DNA of 47,802 nt from the NCBI GenBank assembly GCA_945919165.1, contig CAMEIZ010000002.1:1-47802 (forward strand), given 5' to 3'. This DNA comes from an uncultured Traorella sp. Lineage in GTDB: Bacteria > Bacillota_I > Bacilli_A > Erysipelotrichales > Erysipelotrichaceae. Numbering within the stretch: the first letter of the stretch is position 1; the number at the start of each line of letters is the position of its first letter. A model generated the notes under the pieces. That model was not told the origin of the DNA, ran no database searches, and saw nothing but the letters and a program-made list of their open reading frames with translations. The position numbers and the translations under genes were made by a program. Of the stretch, positions 27,837 through 37,152 are shown piece by piece.

Positions 27837-28918
27837 AAAGTGTTATTGGAAAAAACATTACTGTCGCTCTTTATGGAGAAAGTCATGGCAGTGCAATGGG
27901 CGTAGTCATTGACGGTTTAGCAAGCGGCATTGAAATTAATAATGAGTTTATTCAATCGAATCTAAATAAGAGAAAACCGAAAGGGAAGATTTCAACTCAG
28001 CGAAAAGAAGCGGATGATTTTGTAATCACCAGCGGAGTATTCCAAGGAAAAACTTGTGGTACTCCTGTACATATTCAAATTACCAATACCAATCAAAGAA
28101 GTCAGGATTATCATCCTGAGCTGCCTCGTCCAAGTCATGCAGATTATACCGCTCATGTGAAATATCAAGGTTATGAGGATTATCGAGGCGGAGGTCACTT
28201 TTCAGGTAGGTTGACAGCGCCTTTAGTCGCAGCCGGTTCAATTGCTTTGGACATTTTGAAAAATAAAGGAATTGAAATCGGAACTCACATCAAGCAATGC
28301 GGTGAACTCAAAGATCGGGAATTCGATGATTTGCATGCCGATATACAAAAATGTAATGCGTTAGATTTTGCTGTTTTAGATGATAAAATTGCCGATAAAA
28401 TGATCACTCATATTGAAAAAGCTGCTGAAAATAAAGACAGCGTCGGTGGGATTTTGGAAAGTGCTGTGCTGAATCTGCCAGCCGGTGTTGGTGAACCTTT
28501 TTTTCATTCCATCGAAAGCCAGTTGAGTGCCTATTTATTTTCAATTCCGGCTGTTAAAGGAATTGAATTTGGTTTGGGATTTGATTTTGTTCATTATCAT
28601 GGCAGTGAGGTTAATGATGCGTTAAGAATCAAAAATAACCAAGTTGTTACACTCACCAATAACAATGGCGGCATTTGTGGTGGAATCTCTAATGGAATGC
28701 CTATTGTTGTAAGACTCATCATAAAACCAACTGCCAGTATCTTTCAGCCACAAAATACTGTTAATCTGACGACCATGCAAAATGATGTTTTAACCCTACA
28801 GGGAAGACATGATCCGGCTATTTTCCATCGTGCCCGAATTGTCGTGGATTGTATGATTGCATTAGCCCTGTTAGATCTATGTGTTGAACATTTTGGAGAG
28901 GATTGGATGCGCTCATGA
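27833..28918 (+). CDS. aroC: Chorismate synthase
   Basis: GESHGSAMGVVIDGLASG, HADYTAHVKYQGYEDYRGGGHFSGR, GRHDPAIFHRARIVVDCM. Confidence 0.97.
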   Translation: MKSVIGKNITVALYGESHGSAMGVVIDGLASGIEINNEFIQSNLNKRKPKGKISTQRKEADDFVITSGVFQGKTCGTPVHIQITNTNQRSQDYHPELPRPSHADYTAHVKYQGYEDYRGGGHFSGRLTAPLVAAGSIALDILKNKGIEIGTHIKQCGELKDREFDDLHADIQKCNALDFAVLDDKIADKMITHIEKAAENKDSVGGILESAVLNLPAGVGEPFFHSIESQLSAYLFSIPAVKGIEFGLGFDFVHYHGSEVNDALRIKNNQVVTLTNNNGGICGGISNGMPIVVRLIIKPTASIFQPQNTVNLTTMQNDVLTLQGRHDPAIFHRARIVVDCMIALALLDLCVEHFGEDWMRS

Positions 28919-30156
28919 AAGCAGGTCTGATCGGGGCTAAGCTCTCTCACAGCTTTTCAAAAACAATTCACGAACAGCTAGCTGATTATTCTTATGATCT
29001 GATTGAATTAAATGAAGATCAGTTCCATGAATTTATGCGCAAAAAAGACTTTGATGCGATTAATGTAACCATTCCATATAAAGAAAAAGTTATTCCTTAT
29101 TGTGATGAAATTGATGAAAAAGCAAAAAGCATTCAAGCTGTTAACTGTATTAAAAATGTTCATGGACGCCTGATTGCAACTAACACTGATTTTGATGGCT
29201 TAAAGGCGATGATTGAGAAACGTTTTGATTTTAAAGATCGTGTTGTTGCTATCTTGGGCAGTGGGGGTACCAGTAAAACAGCTTATGCCGTTTGTCAAAG
29301 CTTATTAGCAAGAAAAATCATTCAGGTGGCTCGAAATCGTGGTGTCCCTTATATCACCTATGAAGAATTGAAAAATTATCAGGATATTGACTATATCATT
29401 CAAACTACCAGTGTTGGTATGAGTCCAAACATTCTTGATCAAGTCATTGACTTGAATGATTTTCAAAATTGCAAAGGGGTCATTGATGTTATCTATAATC
29501 CTTTAATGACTTCTTTAACTTATCAGGCTAAACAAAAGGGAATTCCTTTTGTAAATGGACTTGAAATGCTGGTTGGCCAGGCGGTTGCAGCCTGTGAGTT
29601 TTTCACAGGAAAAATGTTTAAGAAGAATACTGTAGAATTGCTGACAAATGATATACTTAAAGAAAAACGAAATATTGTTTTAATTGGAATGCCGGGATGC
29701 GGAAAAACCACTATTGGAAAAAAGCTGGCAAATCGCATCGGCTTTGAATTTGTTGATATTGATGCAGAAATTGTTCAAAGTGAAAACAGATCCATTCCTG
29801 AGATTTTTAAAGAGGGTGAAGATGCATTTCGCAAAATTGAAACCAGAATTACAGAAAAAATAGCCTTAAAAAATCATTGTGTGATTAGCTGTGGAGGAGG
29901 CATTATCAAAAATGAAATAAATATGAAAATGCTGGCTTTAAATGGCTGGATCGTTTATTTAAAACGGGATGTAAATCATTTATCGATTGGGAAAGGAAGA
30001 CCGCTGAGCACTTCACGCAAAGCTTTATGGAATATGTATCGTCAACGGGATCCTTATTATCGCACTTACAGCAATTGTATTGTTAATAATGAAGAGGATT
30101 TTAAAACATCAGTAGAAAATATCAAGGAGGCTTGGAATGAAGATATTGGTTATTAA
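28915..30156 (+). CDS. aroE-aroK: Fused shikimate dehydrogenase - shikimate kinase
   Basis: AroE: GAKLSHSFSKTIHEQL, NVTIPYKE, NTDFDGL, GSGGTSKTA, NGLEMLVGQAVAACEFFTG. AroK: LIGMPGCGKTTIGKKLA, VDIDAEI, ISCGGGII, GKGRPL. Start 28903 or 28915. Confidence 0.93.
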   Translation: MKAGLIGAKLSHSFSKTIHEQLADYSYDLIELNEDQFHEFMRKKDFDAINVTIPYKEKVIPYCDEIDEKAKSIQAVNCIKNVHGRLIATNTDFDGLKAMIEKRFDFKDRVVAILGSGGTSKTAYAVCQSLLARKIIQVARNRGVPYITYEELKNYQDIDYIIQTTSVGMSPNILDQVIDLNDFQNCKGVIDVIYNPLMTSLTYQAKQKGIPFVNGLEMLVGQAVAACEFFTGKMFKKNTVELLTNDILKEKRNIVLIGMPGCGKTTIGKKLANRIGFEFVDIDAEIVQSENRSIPEIFKEGEDAFRKIETRITEKIALKNHCVISCGGGIIKNEINMKMLALNGWIVYLKRDVNHLSIGKGRPLSTSRKALWNMYRQRDPYYRTYSNCIVNNEEDFKTSVENIKEAWNEDIGY

Positions 30157-30592
30157 TGGTCCTAATATTAATATGTTGGGAATTCGAGAAAAGAATATAT
30201 ATGGAAGTGAAACTTTTAAGGATTTGATAGAATTATGTCGGAATACTGCTAAAAATCTGGGTATTCAGATTGAATGTTACCAGAGTAATCATGAGGGCGA
30301 TTTAGTTGATAAGATTCAAAGTGCTTATGCTCACTGTGATGGCATTGTCATTAATCCGGGTGCTTATACGCATACCTCTATTGCACTGTTAGAAGCTTTG
30401 AAAGCTGTCAGTCGTCCTTCTGTGGAAGTACATATGTCAAAGATTGAAGAACGAGAGGCTTTCCGTCAGATTTCATACATCCGTAATGCCTGTTGTAAAA
30501 CCATCACGGGTCAGGGTATTCAGGGATATGCTATGGCAATCGAATATTTAGTCAAAAGAGCAAATGAAAATCATGATATTTGCGAGCTTTAG
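30137..30592 (+). CDS. aroQ: Type II 3-dehydroquinate dehydratase
   Basis: ILVINGPNINMLGIREKNIYG, YQSNHEGDLVDKIQ, VINPGAYTHTSIALLEAL, EVHMSKIEEREAFR. Confidence 0.96.
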   Translation: MKILVINGPNINMLGIREKNIYGSETFKDLIELCRNTAKNLGIQIECYQSNHEGDLVDKIQSAYAHCDGIVINPGAYTHTSIALLEALKAVSRPSVEVHMSKIEEREAFRQISYIRNACCKTITGQGIQGYAMAIEYLVKRANENHDICEL

Positions 30593-30629
30593 TACTTACA
30601 CGATTATTCTTATAAAGGGGGGATTGTAA

Positions 30630-31646
30630 ATGATTATTACATGCAAAAAAGGTGCGCCTCAGCATGAGGTTGATAAAATCATAAAGGAATTCGAAAGTAA
30701 GGGGTTAGAAGTCAATCTGATAACCGGTACCAATTATAATGTATTTGGTATTGTTGGAGATACCACGATTGTAGATGATAAACGTTTGATGAGTAATCCA
30801 TGGGTTGAAAATGTTACGCGTGTTGCCGCTCCCTATAAAAAAGTCAATCGACTCTTTCATCCTGAAGACAGTATTATCGATGTAGGCGGTATTAAGGTCG
30901 GTGGAAACGAAAAGATCGTGGTCATCGGTGGGCCATGCAGTGTTGAGGGACTTGATCAAATCTGTGAATTAGCCCAGGATGTTAAAGAGGCCGGCGGAGA
31001 TATGCTTCGCGGTGGTGCCTATAAGCCAAGAACATCCCCTTATGCATTTCAGGGTCTGGGAACAGAGGGAATTTTAGATATGGTGGAAGCCAGAAATCGT
31101 ACGGGTCTTCCTATTGTCAGTGAAATCATGAGTGCGGAAAAAATTGATGAATTTGTCCAATATGTTGATTTGATTCAGGTCGGTGCCCGCAATATGCAGA
31201 ATTTTGATCTGTTGAAAGCCTTAGGAAAAATCAATAAGCCAATTTTGCTGAAGCGTGGTTTAAGTAATACGATTGAAGAATGGCTGATGAGTGCTGAATA
31301 TATTATGGCTGGTGGAAATGAAAATGTCATTCTCTGTGAAAGAGGGATTCGAACATTTGAAAGATATACCCGTAATACATTGGATTTAAGCGTTGTTCAG
31401 ATCGTAAAAAAGAAAACTCACTTGCCGATTATTATTGATCCTTCTCATGCAACCGGCAACTGGGAACTGGTCGAAAGTATGTCACTGGCAGCTGTTGCTG
31501 CTGGCGCTGATGGATTAATTGTTGAGGTGCATCGTAATCCGGAATGTGCTTGGAGCGATGGACAGCAGTGCTTGAAGCCTGATAAATTTAAAACAATGAT
31601 TGATAAAGCAAAAGCTATTGCTCATGTAATAGGAAGGGATATGTAA
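30630..31646 (+). CDS. aroF: DAHP synthase with N-terminal ferredoxin-like domain, copy 1
   Basis: GGPCSVEGLDQICELA, MLRGGAYKPRTSPYAFQGLG, IIDPSHATGNWELV. Confidence 0.95.
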   Translation: MIITCKKGAPQHEVDKIIKEFESKGLEVNLITGTNYNVFGIVGDTTIVDDKRLMSNPWVENVTRVAAPYKKVNRLFHPEDSIIDVGGIKVGGNEKIVVIGGPCSVEGLDQICELAQDVKEAGGDMLRGGAYKPRTSPYAFQGLGTEGILDMVEARNRTGLPIVSEIMSAEKIDEFVQYVDLIQVGARNMQNFDLLKALGKINKPILLKRGLSNTIEEWLMSAEYIMAGGNENVILCERGIRTFERYTRNTLDLSVVQIVKKKTHLPIIIDPSHATGNWELVESMSLAAVAAGADGLIVEVHRNPECAWSDGQQCLKPDKFKTMIDKAKAIAHVIGRDM

Positions 31647-31647
31647 A

Positions 31648-32667
31648 ATGATTGTTACAGTTAAGAAAAATGCCGATCCGAAGCTTTTAAAGGATCTTAT
31701 CGCCAGTTTTGAAAAAAGAGGACTTCAAGTAAATGATTCTCAGGGAAGCAATTATCATATTTTAGGATTGATTGGTGATACGACTTTACTTGATGAAAAA
31801 ATGATTAAAGCCAATCCTATAGTTGATGAAGTCACTCGTATTGCTGCTCCTTATAAAAAAGCAAATCGTTTATTTCATCCTGAAGATACAATTATTGATA
31901 TTAATGGAATCAAAATCGGGGGAAATGAAAAAATTGCCGTAATTGGAGGTCCATGCAGTGTTGAAGGACTTGACCAGATTTGTTCTTTGGCAGAAAAAGT
32001 GAAAGAAGCCGGTGCTGTCATGCTTCGCGGCGGTGCTTACAAACCAAGGACTTCTCCTTATGCTTTTCAAGGATTGGAAACAGAAGGAATTTTAGATATG
32101 GTTGAAGCTAGAAAACGTACTGGTCTATCCATTGTCAGTGAGCTTATGGATAGTGATCAAATTGAAGAATTTGACAAATATGTCGATATGATTCAAATCG
32201 GTGCCAGAAATATGCAAAACTTTACTTTATTGAAAGCTGTTGGGAAGAAAACTAAAAAACCGGTTTTATTAAAACGAGGTCTTGCCAATACAATTGAAGA
32301 ATGGATCATGTCAGCAGAATATATCATGGCTAGCGGAAACCCTAACGTTGTTCTCTGTGAAAGAGGAATTCGCACCTTTGAAAAGTATACTCGTAATACA
32401 CTTGATTTAAGTGTTGTTCCAATTATTAAAGAAAAAACACATTTACCTATCATTATTGATCCATCTCATGCTACCGGAAACTGGAAATATATTGAAACGA
32501 TGTCACTTGCGGCCGTTGCTGCAGGGGCAGATGGTCTGATCATCGAGGTACATGAAAATCCGGAATGTGCTTGGAGTGATGGCGCTCAGTGTTTAAAACC
32601 GGATAAATTCAAACATCTGATTGATAAAGCCAGAAATATCGCTCATGTAATAGGAAGGGATATCTAA
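31648..32667 (+). CDS. aroF: DAHP synthase with N-terminal ferredoxin-like domain, copy 2
   Basis: GGPCSVEGLDQICSLA, MLRGGAYKPRTSPYAFQGLE; paralog of the preceding CDS. Confidence 0.95.
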   Translation: MIVTVKKNADPKLLKDLIASFEKRGLQVNDSQGSNYHILGLIGDTTLLDEKMIKANPIVDEVTRIAAPYKKANRLFHPEDTIIDINGIKIGGNEKIAVIGGPCSVEGLDQICSLAEKVKEAGAVMLRGGAYKPRTSPYAFQGLETEGILDMVEARKRTGLSIVSELMDSDQIEEFDKYVDMIQIGARNMQNFTLLKAVGKKTKKPVLLKRGLANTIEEWIMSAEYIMASGNPNVVLCERGIRTFEKYTRNTLDLSVVPIIKEKTHLPIIIDPSHATGNWKYIETMSLAAVAAGADGLIIEVHENPECAWSDGAQCLKPDKFKHLIDKARNIAHVIGRDI

Positions 32668-33929
32668 TGAGAGCTATTATTTCTCCTTCTAAATGTCATG
32701 GAACTGTTAAAATTCCTCCAAGTAAAAGCTTAGCTCATCGAGCAATTATCTGTGCTTCTTTAGCCCAGGGAAAAAGTGTTTTATCGAATATTGACTATTC
32801 AGTTGATATTCAGACAACCCTTGCCTGTATGAAAAAACTGGGTGCCAAAATAGAATGCTATGAAGATCAGGTAATCATTTGGGGAATTCATGATTTTTCT
32901 CATCTTCAAGATCATCATATTGAGTGTAATGAATCCGGTTCAACTCTTCGTTTTCTCATTCCTATTTTTTCATTAACAAATGAACGTATTACTTTTACCG
33001 GAAAGAATCGTCTTTTAAAACGTCCTCAAAAAATATATGAAAATCTTTTTCATGAATTTGGGCTTTATTTTAATCAAACTGAAGAAAAAATAGAAATTCA
33101 GGGATCTTTGCCAAGTGGTGATTATACGCTTCAGGGTAATGTCAGTTCTCAGTTTATCAGTGGTCTTTTATTTACTCTTCCTTTGCTTTCAAATGATTCT
33201 CACATTCATATTCTGCCTCCTTTTGAAAGCAAGAGTTATATTGATTTAACTATTCAAATGATGAAACTTTTTCATGTCAATATTGAATGGGAAGATGATT
33301 TGACTTTATTTATTAAGGGAAATCAGAAATACCAAAATAAAGATGTAACCATTGAAGGAGATTACTCTCAGTTTGCTTTTTTTGGTGTATTAGGAGCTAT
33401 TAATGCTGATTTAAACATTGAAGGAATGGATCCCTGCTCTTTACAAGGCGATAAACAAATTGTTGATATTCTGAAAGATTTTAAATCTGATATTACTGAA
33501 AATAATAAGATTTATCACGTTTCACCTTCTCAGCTTTATGCTCATGAAATTGATCTTAAGAATTGTCCGGATTTAGGACCCATCTTATGTGTTCTCGCCA
33601 TGTTTGCGAAAAACAATACACGCATTCTTCATACTTCACGCCTTCGTCTTAAAGAAAGTGATCGCATTGAAGCCATGATCAGCGAATGTGCTAAAATGGG
33701 TTGTATTATCGAAGCTAAGGATGATGAAATGCTGATTCATGAGTCTTGTCTTCATGCACCAAGTGTTCCTCTTGCAGGCTGGAAAGATCATCGTATTGTC
33801 ATGGCGTGTTCCATTGCACTTAGTGTTTTAGGAGGCGAAATTGAAGGATGTGAAGCTATTTCTAAGAGCTATCCTAGTTTTTTTGATGATTTAAAAGCTG
33901 TAGGGATTGAGGTGACATTATATGATTGA
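32667..33929 (+). CDS. aroA: EPSP synthase (3-phosphoshikimate 1-carboxyvinyltransferase)
   Basis: IPPSKSLAHRAIICASLAQGKS, NESGSTLRFLIPI, RLRLKESDRIEAM, GWKDHRIVMACSIA. Confidence 0.95.
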   Translation: MRAIISPSKCHGTVKIPPSKSLAHRAIICASLAQGKSVLSNIDYSVDIQTTLACMKKLGAKIECYEDQVIIWGIHDFSHLQDHHIECNESGSTLRFLIPIFSLTNERITFTGKNRLLKRPQKIYENLFHEFGLYFNQTEEKIEIQGSLPSGDYTLQGNVSSQFISGLLFTLPLLSNDSHIHILPPFESKSYIDLTIQMMKLFHVNIEWEDDLTLFIKGNQKYQNKDVTIEGDYSQFAFFGVLGAINADLNIEGMDPCSLQGDKQIVDILKDFKSDITENNKIYHVSPSQLYAHEIDLKNCPDLGPILCVLAMFAKNNTRILHTSRLRLKESDRIEAMISECAKMGCIIEAKDDEMLIHESCLHAPSVPLAGWKDHRIVMACSIALSVLGGEIEGCEAISKSYPSFFDDLKAVGIEVTLYD

Positions 33930-34770
33930 CAATAAAAGATTTCTGATTGTAGGTTTAGGGCTTTTAGGAGGCAGTATCGCCATTGGACTAAAAAAATGGA
34001 AACATGAAGTTTATGCCATTGATATCGATAAAAATGCTATTTCTTACGCACTTGAACATCATATCATTGATGAAGGCTCCACGGATAATGATCCATCTTT
34101 ACTCCAAAAAGTCGATGTCATCATTTCAGGCCTTTATCCAAATACTTTCATTCATTGGATCAAAGAAAATCAATCTAAATTGAAGCCTCATACTCTTATC
34201 ACTGATGTAACAGGTGTTAAAGGAGCTATTGTTGATACGATTCAATCAATGCTGCGAGAGGATTGTGAGTTTATCCCGGCGCATCCTATGGCAGGTAAAG
34301 AGGTCAGCGGTGTCCAATATGCCGATCCTTCTATATTTTTAGCTGCAAATCTGATTATTACACCTACTTCAAAGAATACACAAGAAGCCATTGATTTCAT
34401 GTATGAGCTTGGAAAAGAGCTGCGTTTCAATAATATCTGTCTTCTATCCGTGAAAGAACACGATGAAATGATTGGTTACTTATCACAATTAACGCATGTC
34501 ATTGCTGTTTCACTAATGAATGCCAATGACTCCAAACATTTAAAAGAATATACTGGTGACAGTTTCCGAGATCTGACTCGCATTGCGAAAATCAATGAAA
34601 ATCTCTGGACAGAATTGTTTTTATTAAACAAAGAAAATCTCGTAAATGAAATTGAATGTTTTGTCAATGAGATGAATGATTTCAAAGATGCTCTTGTCCA
34701 TGAAGATACAGCAAAAATGAAACAAAAATTCATTACTTCTACTCAACGAAGAAAATATTTTGATGAATAA
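33922..34770 (+). CDS. tyrA: Prephenate dehydrogenase
   Basis: FLIVGLGLLGGSIAIGLKKWKHEVYAIDID, DVTGVKG, AHPMAGKEVSGV. Confidence 0.94.
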   Translation: MIDNKRFLIVGLGLLGGSIAIGLKKWKHEVYAIDIDKNAISYALEHHIIDEGSTDNDPSLLQKVDVIISGLYPNTFIHWIKENQSKLKPHTLITDVTGVKGAIVDTIQSMLREDCEFIPAHPMAGKEVSGVQYADPSIFLAANLIITPTSKNTQEAIDFMYELGKELRFNNICLLSVKEHDEMIGYLSQLTHVIAVSLMNANDSKHLKEYTGDSFRDLTRIAKINENLWTELFLLNKENLVNEIECFVNEMNDFKDALVHEDTAKMKQKFITSTQRRKYFDE

Positions 34771-34778
34771 GTTAAAAA

Positions 34779-34800
34779 AATCAGCAAAAAGCTGATTTTT
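34779..34800 (+). terminator. Terminator of the aro operon
   Basis: AATCAGC-AAAAA-GCTGATTTTT. Confidence 0.85.
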
Positions 34801-34829
34801 CATTTATTGAAAACCTTGAAAGTTTCTTA

Positions 34830-34857
34830 TTGACTTTCAGATTCACAGTATTATAAT
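34830..34857 (+). promoter_or_regulatory. Promoter of feoAB
   Basis: TTGACT, 16 bp, TATAAT. Confidence 0.75.
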
Positions 34858-34890
34858 AATGTTAGCCCAAGATAACTAAGGAGGGATTTC

Positions 34891-35115
34891 ATGACATTAG
34901 ATGAACTTGAAGTAGGAGAAAAAGCTTTCATTACAGCTGTAAATGGTGAAGGTGCTTTACGCCGCCATCTTTTAGGAATGGGTTGTATTCCAAAAACTCA
35001 AGTTGAGCTGCATAAGGTTGCACCCATGAAAGATCCTATTGAAATAAGACTTAGAGGTTATTTGTTAACACTGCGTGTTGAGGATGCAAAGAAGATTGAG
35101 GTGGAAAGAATATGA
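34891..35115 (+). CDS. feoA: Ferrous iron transport protein A
   Basis: 74-aa SH3-like domain, GEGALRRHLLGMGCIPKTQVELHKVAPMKDPIEIRLRGYLLTLR; overlaps feoB. Confidence 0.93.
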   Translation: MTLDELEVGEKAFITAVNGEGALRRHLLGMGCIPKTQVELHKVAPMKDPIEIRLRGYLLTLRVEDAKKIEVERI

Positions 35116-37124
35116 TGAATTTCGCTTTAATTGGTAATCAAAATTGTGGTAAAACTACTCTATTTAATCAGCTGACAGGTTCAAATCAGCATGTTGGTAA
35201 TTTCCCAGGAGTTACAGTAGACAGTAAAGAAGGTATCATGATTGGTCATGAAGATTGTACCATTATTGATCTTCCAGGCATCTATTCTCTTTCTCCATAT
35301 ACGAATGAAGAAATTGTAACACGCGATTATTTAATGAATCAGCAAGTTGATTGTATTATAAATATTGTTGATGCAACAAACATTGAGCGTAATCTTTATC
35401 TGACTCTGCAATTGATTGAGCTTCAGATTCCCATGGTTTTAGCTATCAATATGATGGATGAAATGAAAGCGAATGGCGGTACGATTAAAATCAATGATTT
35501 TTCAAAACGAATTGGTGTTGAATGTATACCAATCAGTGCTTTTAAAAATCAAGGGATTTCAGATTTGATCAATGCAGCTATTCAAACAGCAAGGGAAAGA
35601 CGAAAACCATTACGTCTTGATTTTTGCAGCGGAGCTGTTCATCGATGTATTCACGGTATTTCAACCATGATTGAAGATCATGCACTAGCTCTTCATATGG
35701 CACCTCGTTTTGCGGCTACAAAGCTGATTGAGGGTGATTCTATTTTAGAAAAACAATTGAAACTGACAGAGAACGAAATTGATTTGATTGAACATTCTGT
35801 AACTGAAATGGAACGTGAATGCGATTTAGATCGTGAAGCTGCTATTGCTGATATGCGCTATCAATTTATTGAACGTGTCTGTAAAGATAATGTTGTACGA
35901 GCTCATGAAAGTCGTGAATATATAAGAAGTGTAAAAATTGATACTATTCTTACCGGTAAGTATCTCGCATTACCAAGCTTTGCTTTGATCATGGCTTTGG
36001 TGTTCTATTTATCATTCGGACCGCTTGGATCCTTTCTCAGCGATGAATTTGCCTTATTGATTGAAAAGATCATTGCTTTTATTTCTGAACTGCTGTTAGA
36101 TTACGGATTAAATACGGTAGTGTTCTCACTTGTTGTAGATGGTATTTTTGCCGGTATCAGTTCTGTTTTAAGTTTTATGCCGGTTATTCTTGTTCTGTTT
36201 TTCTTCCTTTCAATACTTGAAGACAGCGGTTATATGGCAAGAGTCGCTTTCATCATGGATAAGCCTTTAAGAAAACTAGGTTTATCTGGAAAAAGCTTTG
36301 TACCAATGCTGATTGGATTTGGTTGCAGTGTTCCGGCAATCATGTCGACAAGAACACTATCATCAAATCGTGACCGTATTATGACAATTTTATTGACACC
36401 CTTTATGAGCTGTACCGCAAAAGTTCCTATTTATGCCGTATTTACTCTAGCTTTTTTTCCTAAGCATGCTGCTCAGGTTATGATTTTATTATATGCTACA
36501 GGTATTCTTGTTGGAATTTTTGTTGCTTTTCTCTTAAAATCCACCGTCTATAAGGGTGATCCAATCCCTTTTGTGATGGAAATGCCAAATTATCGTCTGC
36601 CAAGTGCTAAAAGTGTTGTCTTATTGATGTGGGAAAAAGCTAAAGATTTCTTAACCAAAGCTTTTACTGTTATCTTTTTAGCCAGTATTGTTATCTGGTT
36701 TTTGCAAAGCTTTGATCTGAAATTAAATTTAGTAGCTGATAGTGCTGACTCTATATTAGCTTTACTTGGTCATGGTCTTTCTTTCATATTTGCACCACTC
36801 GGTTTTAGTGATTGGCGTGCTGCAACGGCATTAATTACTGGATTTACCGCAAAAGAAGCTGTTATTTCCACACTTGCTGTACTGATGCATACAACCATTG
36901 CTCAGTTGCCTGCCGCTTTAAACATTCTGTTTACACCAATAAGTGCTTATTCATTCCTGTTATTTACACTCCTATATTCTCCTTGTGTAGCCGCTATCGC
37001 TGCTGCCAAACGAGAAATGGGGATTAAGAACACTTTGGTTATGATTTTCTTCCAATGCTCCATAGCCTGGGTTGTTGCTTTTCTTTTTTATCATCTTGCT
37101 TCTTTCATTATATTGTGGTTATAA
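35112..37124 (+). CDS. feoB: Ferrous iron transporter B
   Basis: GNQNCGKTTLFNQLTGSNQHVGNFPGVTVDSKEG, DLPGIYSLSPYTNEE; Gate motifs, SLVVDGIFAG. Confidence 0.97.
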   Translation: MMNFALIGNQNCGKTTLFNQLTGSNQHVGNFPGVTVDSKEGIMIGHEDCTIIDLPGIYSLSPYTNEEIVTRDYLMNQQVDCIINIVDATNIERNLYLTLQLIELQIPMVLAINMMDEMKANGGTIKINDFSKRIGVECIPISAFKNQGISDLINAAIQTARERRKPLRLDFCSGAVHRCIHGISTMIEDHALALHMAPRFAATKLIEGDSILEKQLKLTENEIDLIEHSVTEMERECDLDREAAIADMRYQFIERVCKDNVVRAHESREYIRSVKIDTILTGKYLALPSFALIMALVFYLSFGPLGSFLSDEFALLIEKIIAFISELLLDYGLNTVVFSLVVDGIFAGISSVLSFMPVILVLFFFLSILEDSGYMARVAFIMDKPLRKLGLSGKSFVPMLIGFGCSVPAIMSTRTLSSNRDRIMTILLTPFMSCTAKVPIYAVFTLAFFPKHAAQVMILLYATGILVGIFVAFLLKSTVYKGDPIPFVMEMPNYRLPSAKSVVLLMWEKAKDFLTKAFTVIFLASIVIWFLQSFDLKLNLVADSADSILALLGHGLSFIFAPLGFSDWRAATALITGFTAKEAVISTLAVLMHTTIAQLPAALNILFTPISAYSFLLFTLLYSPCVAAIAAAKREMGIKNTLVMIFFQCSIAWVVAFLFYHLASFIILWL

Positions 37125-37152
37125 AAATGCATCCTAATCAGGATGCATTTTT
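37123..37152. terminator. Bidirectional terminator
   Basis: AAAAATGCATCC-TAATCA-GGATGCATTTTT. Confidence 0.9.

Noticed and set aside
31870-32453. Minus-strand ORFs of 66 and 86 aa
   Set aside because: Antisense to the second DAHP synthase; no independent evidence.
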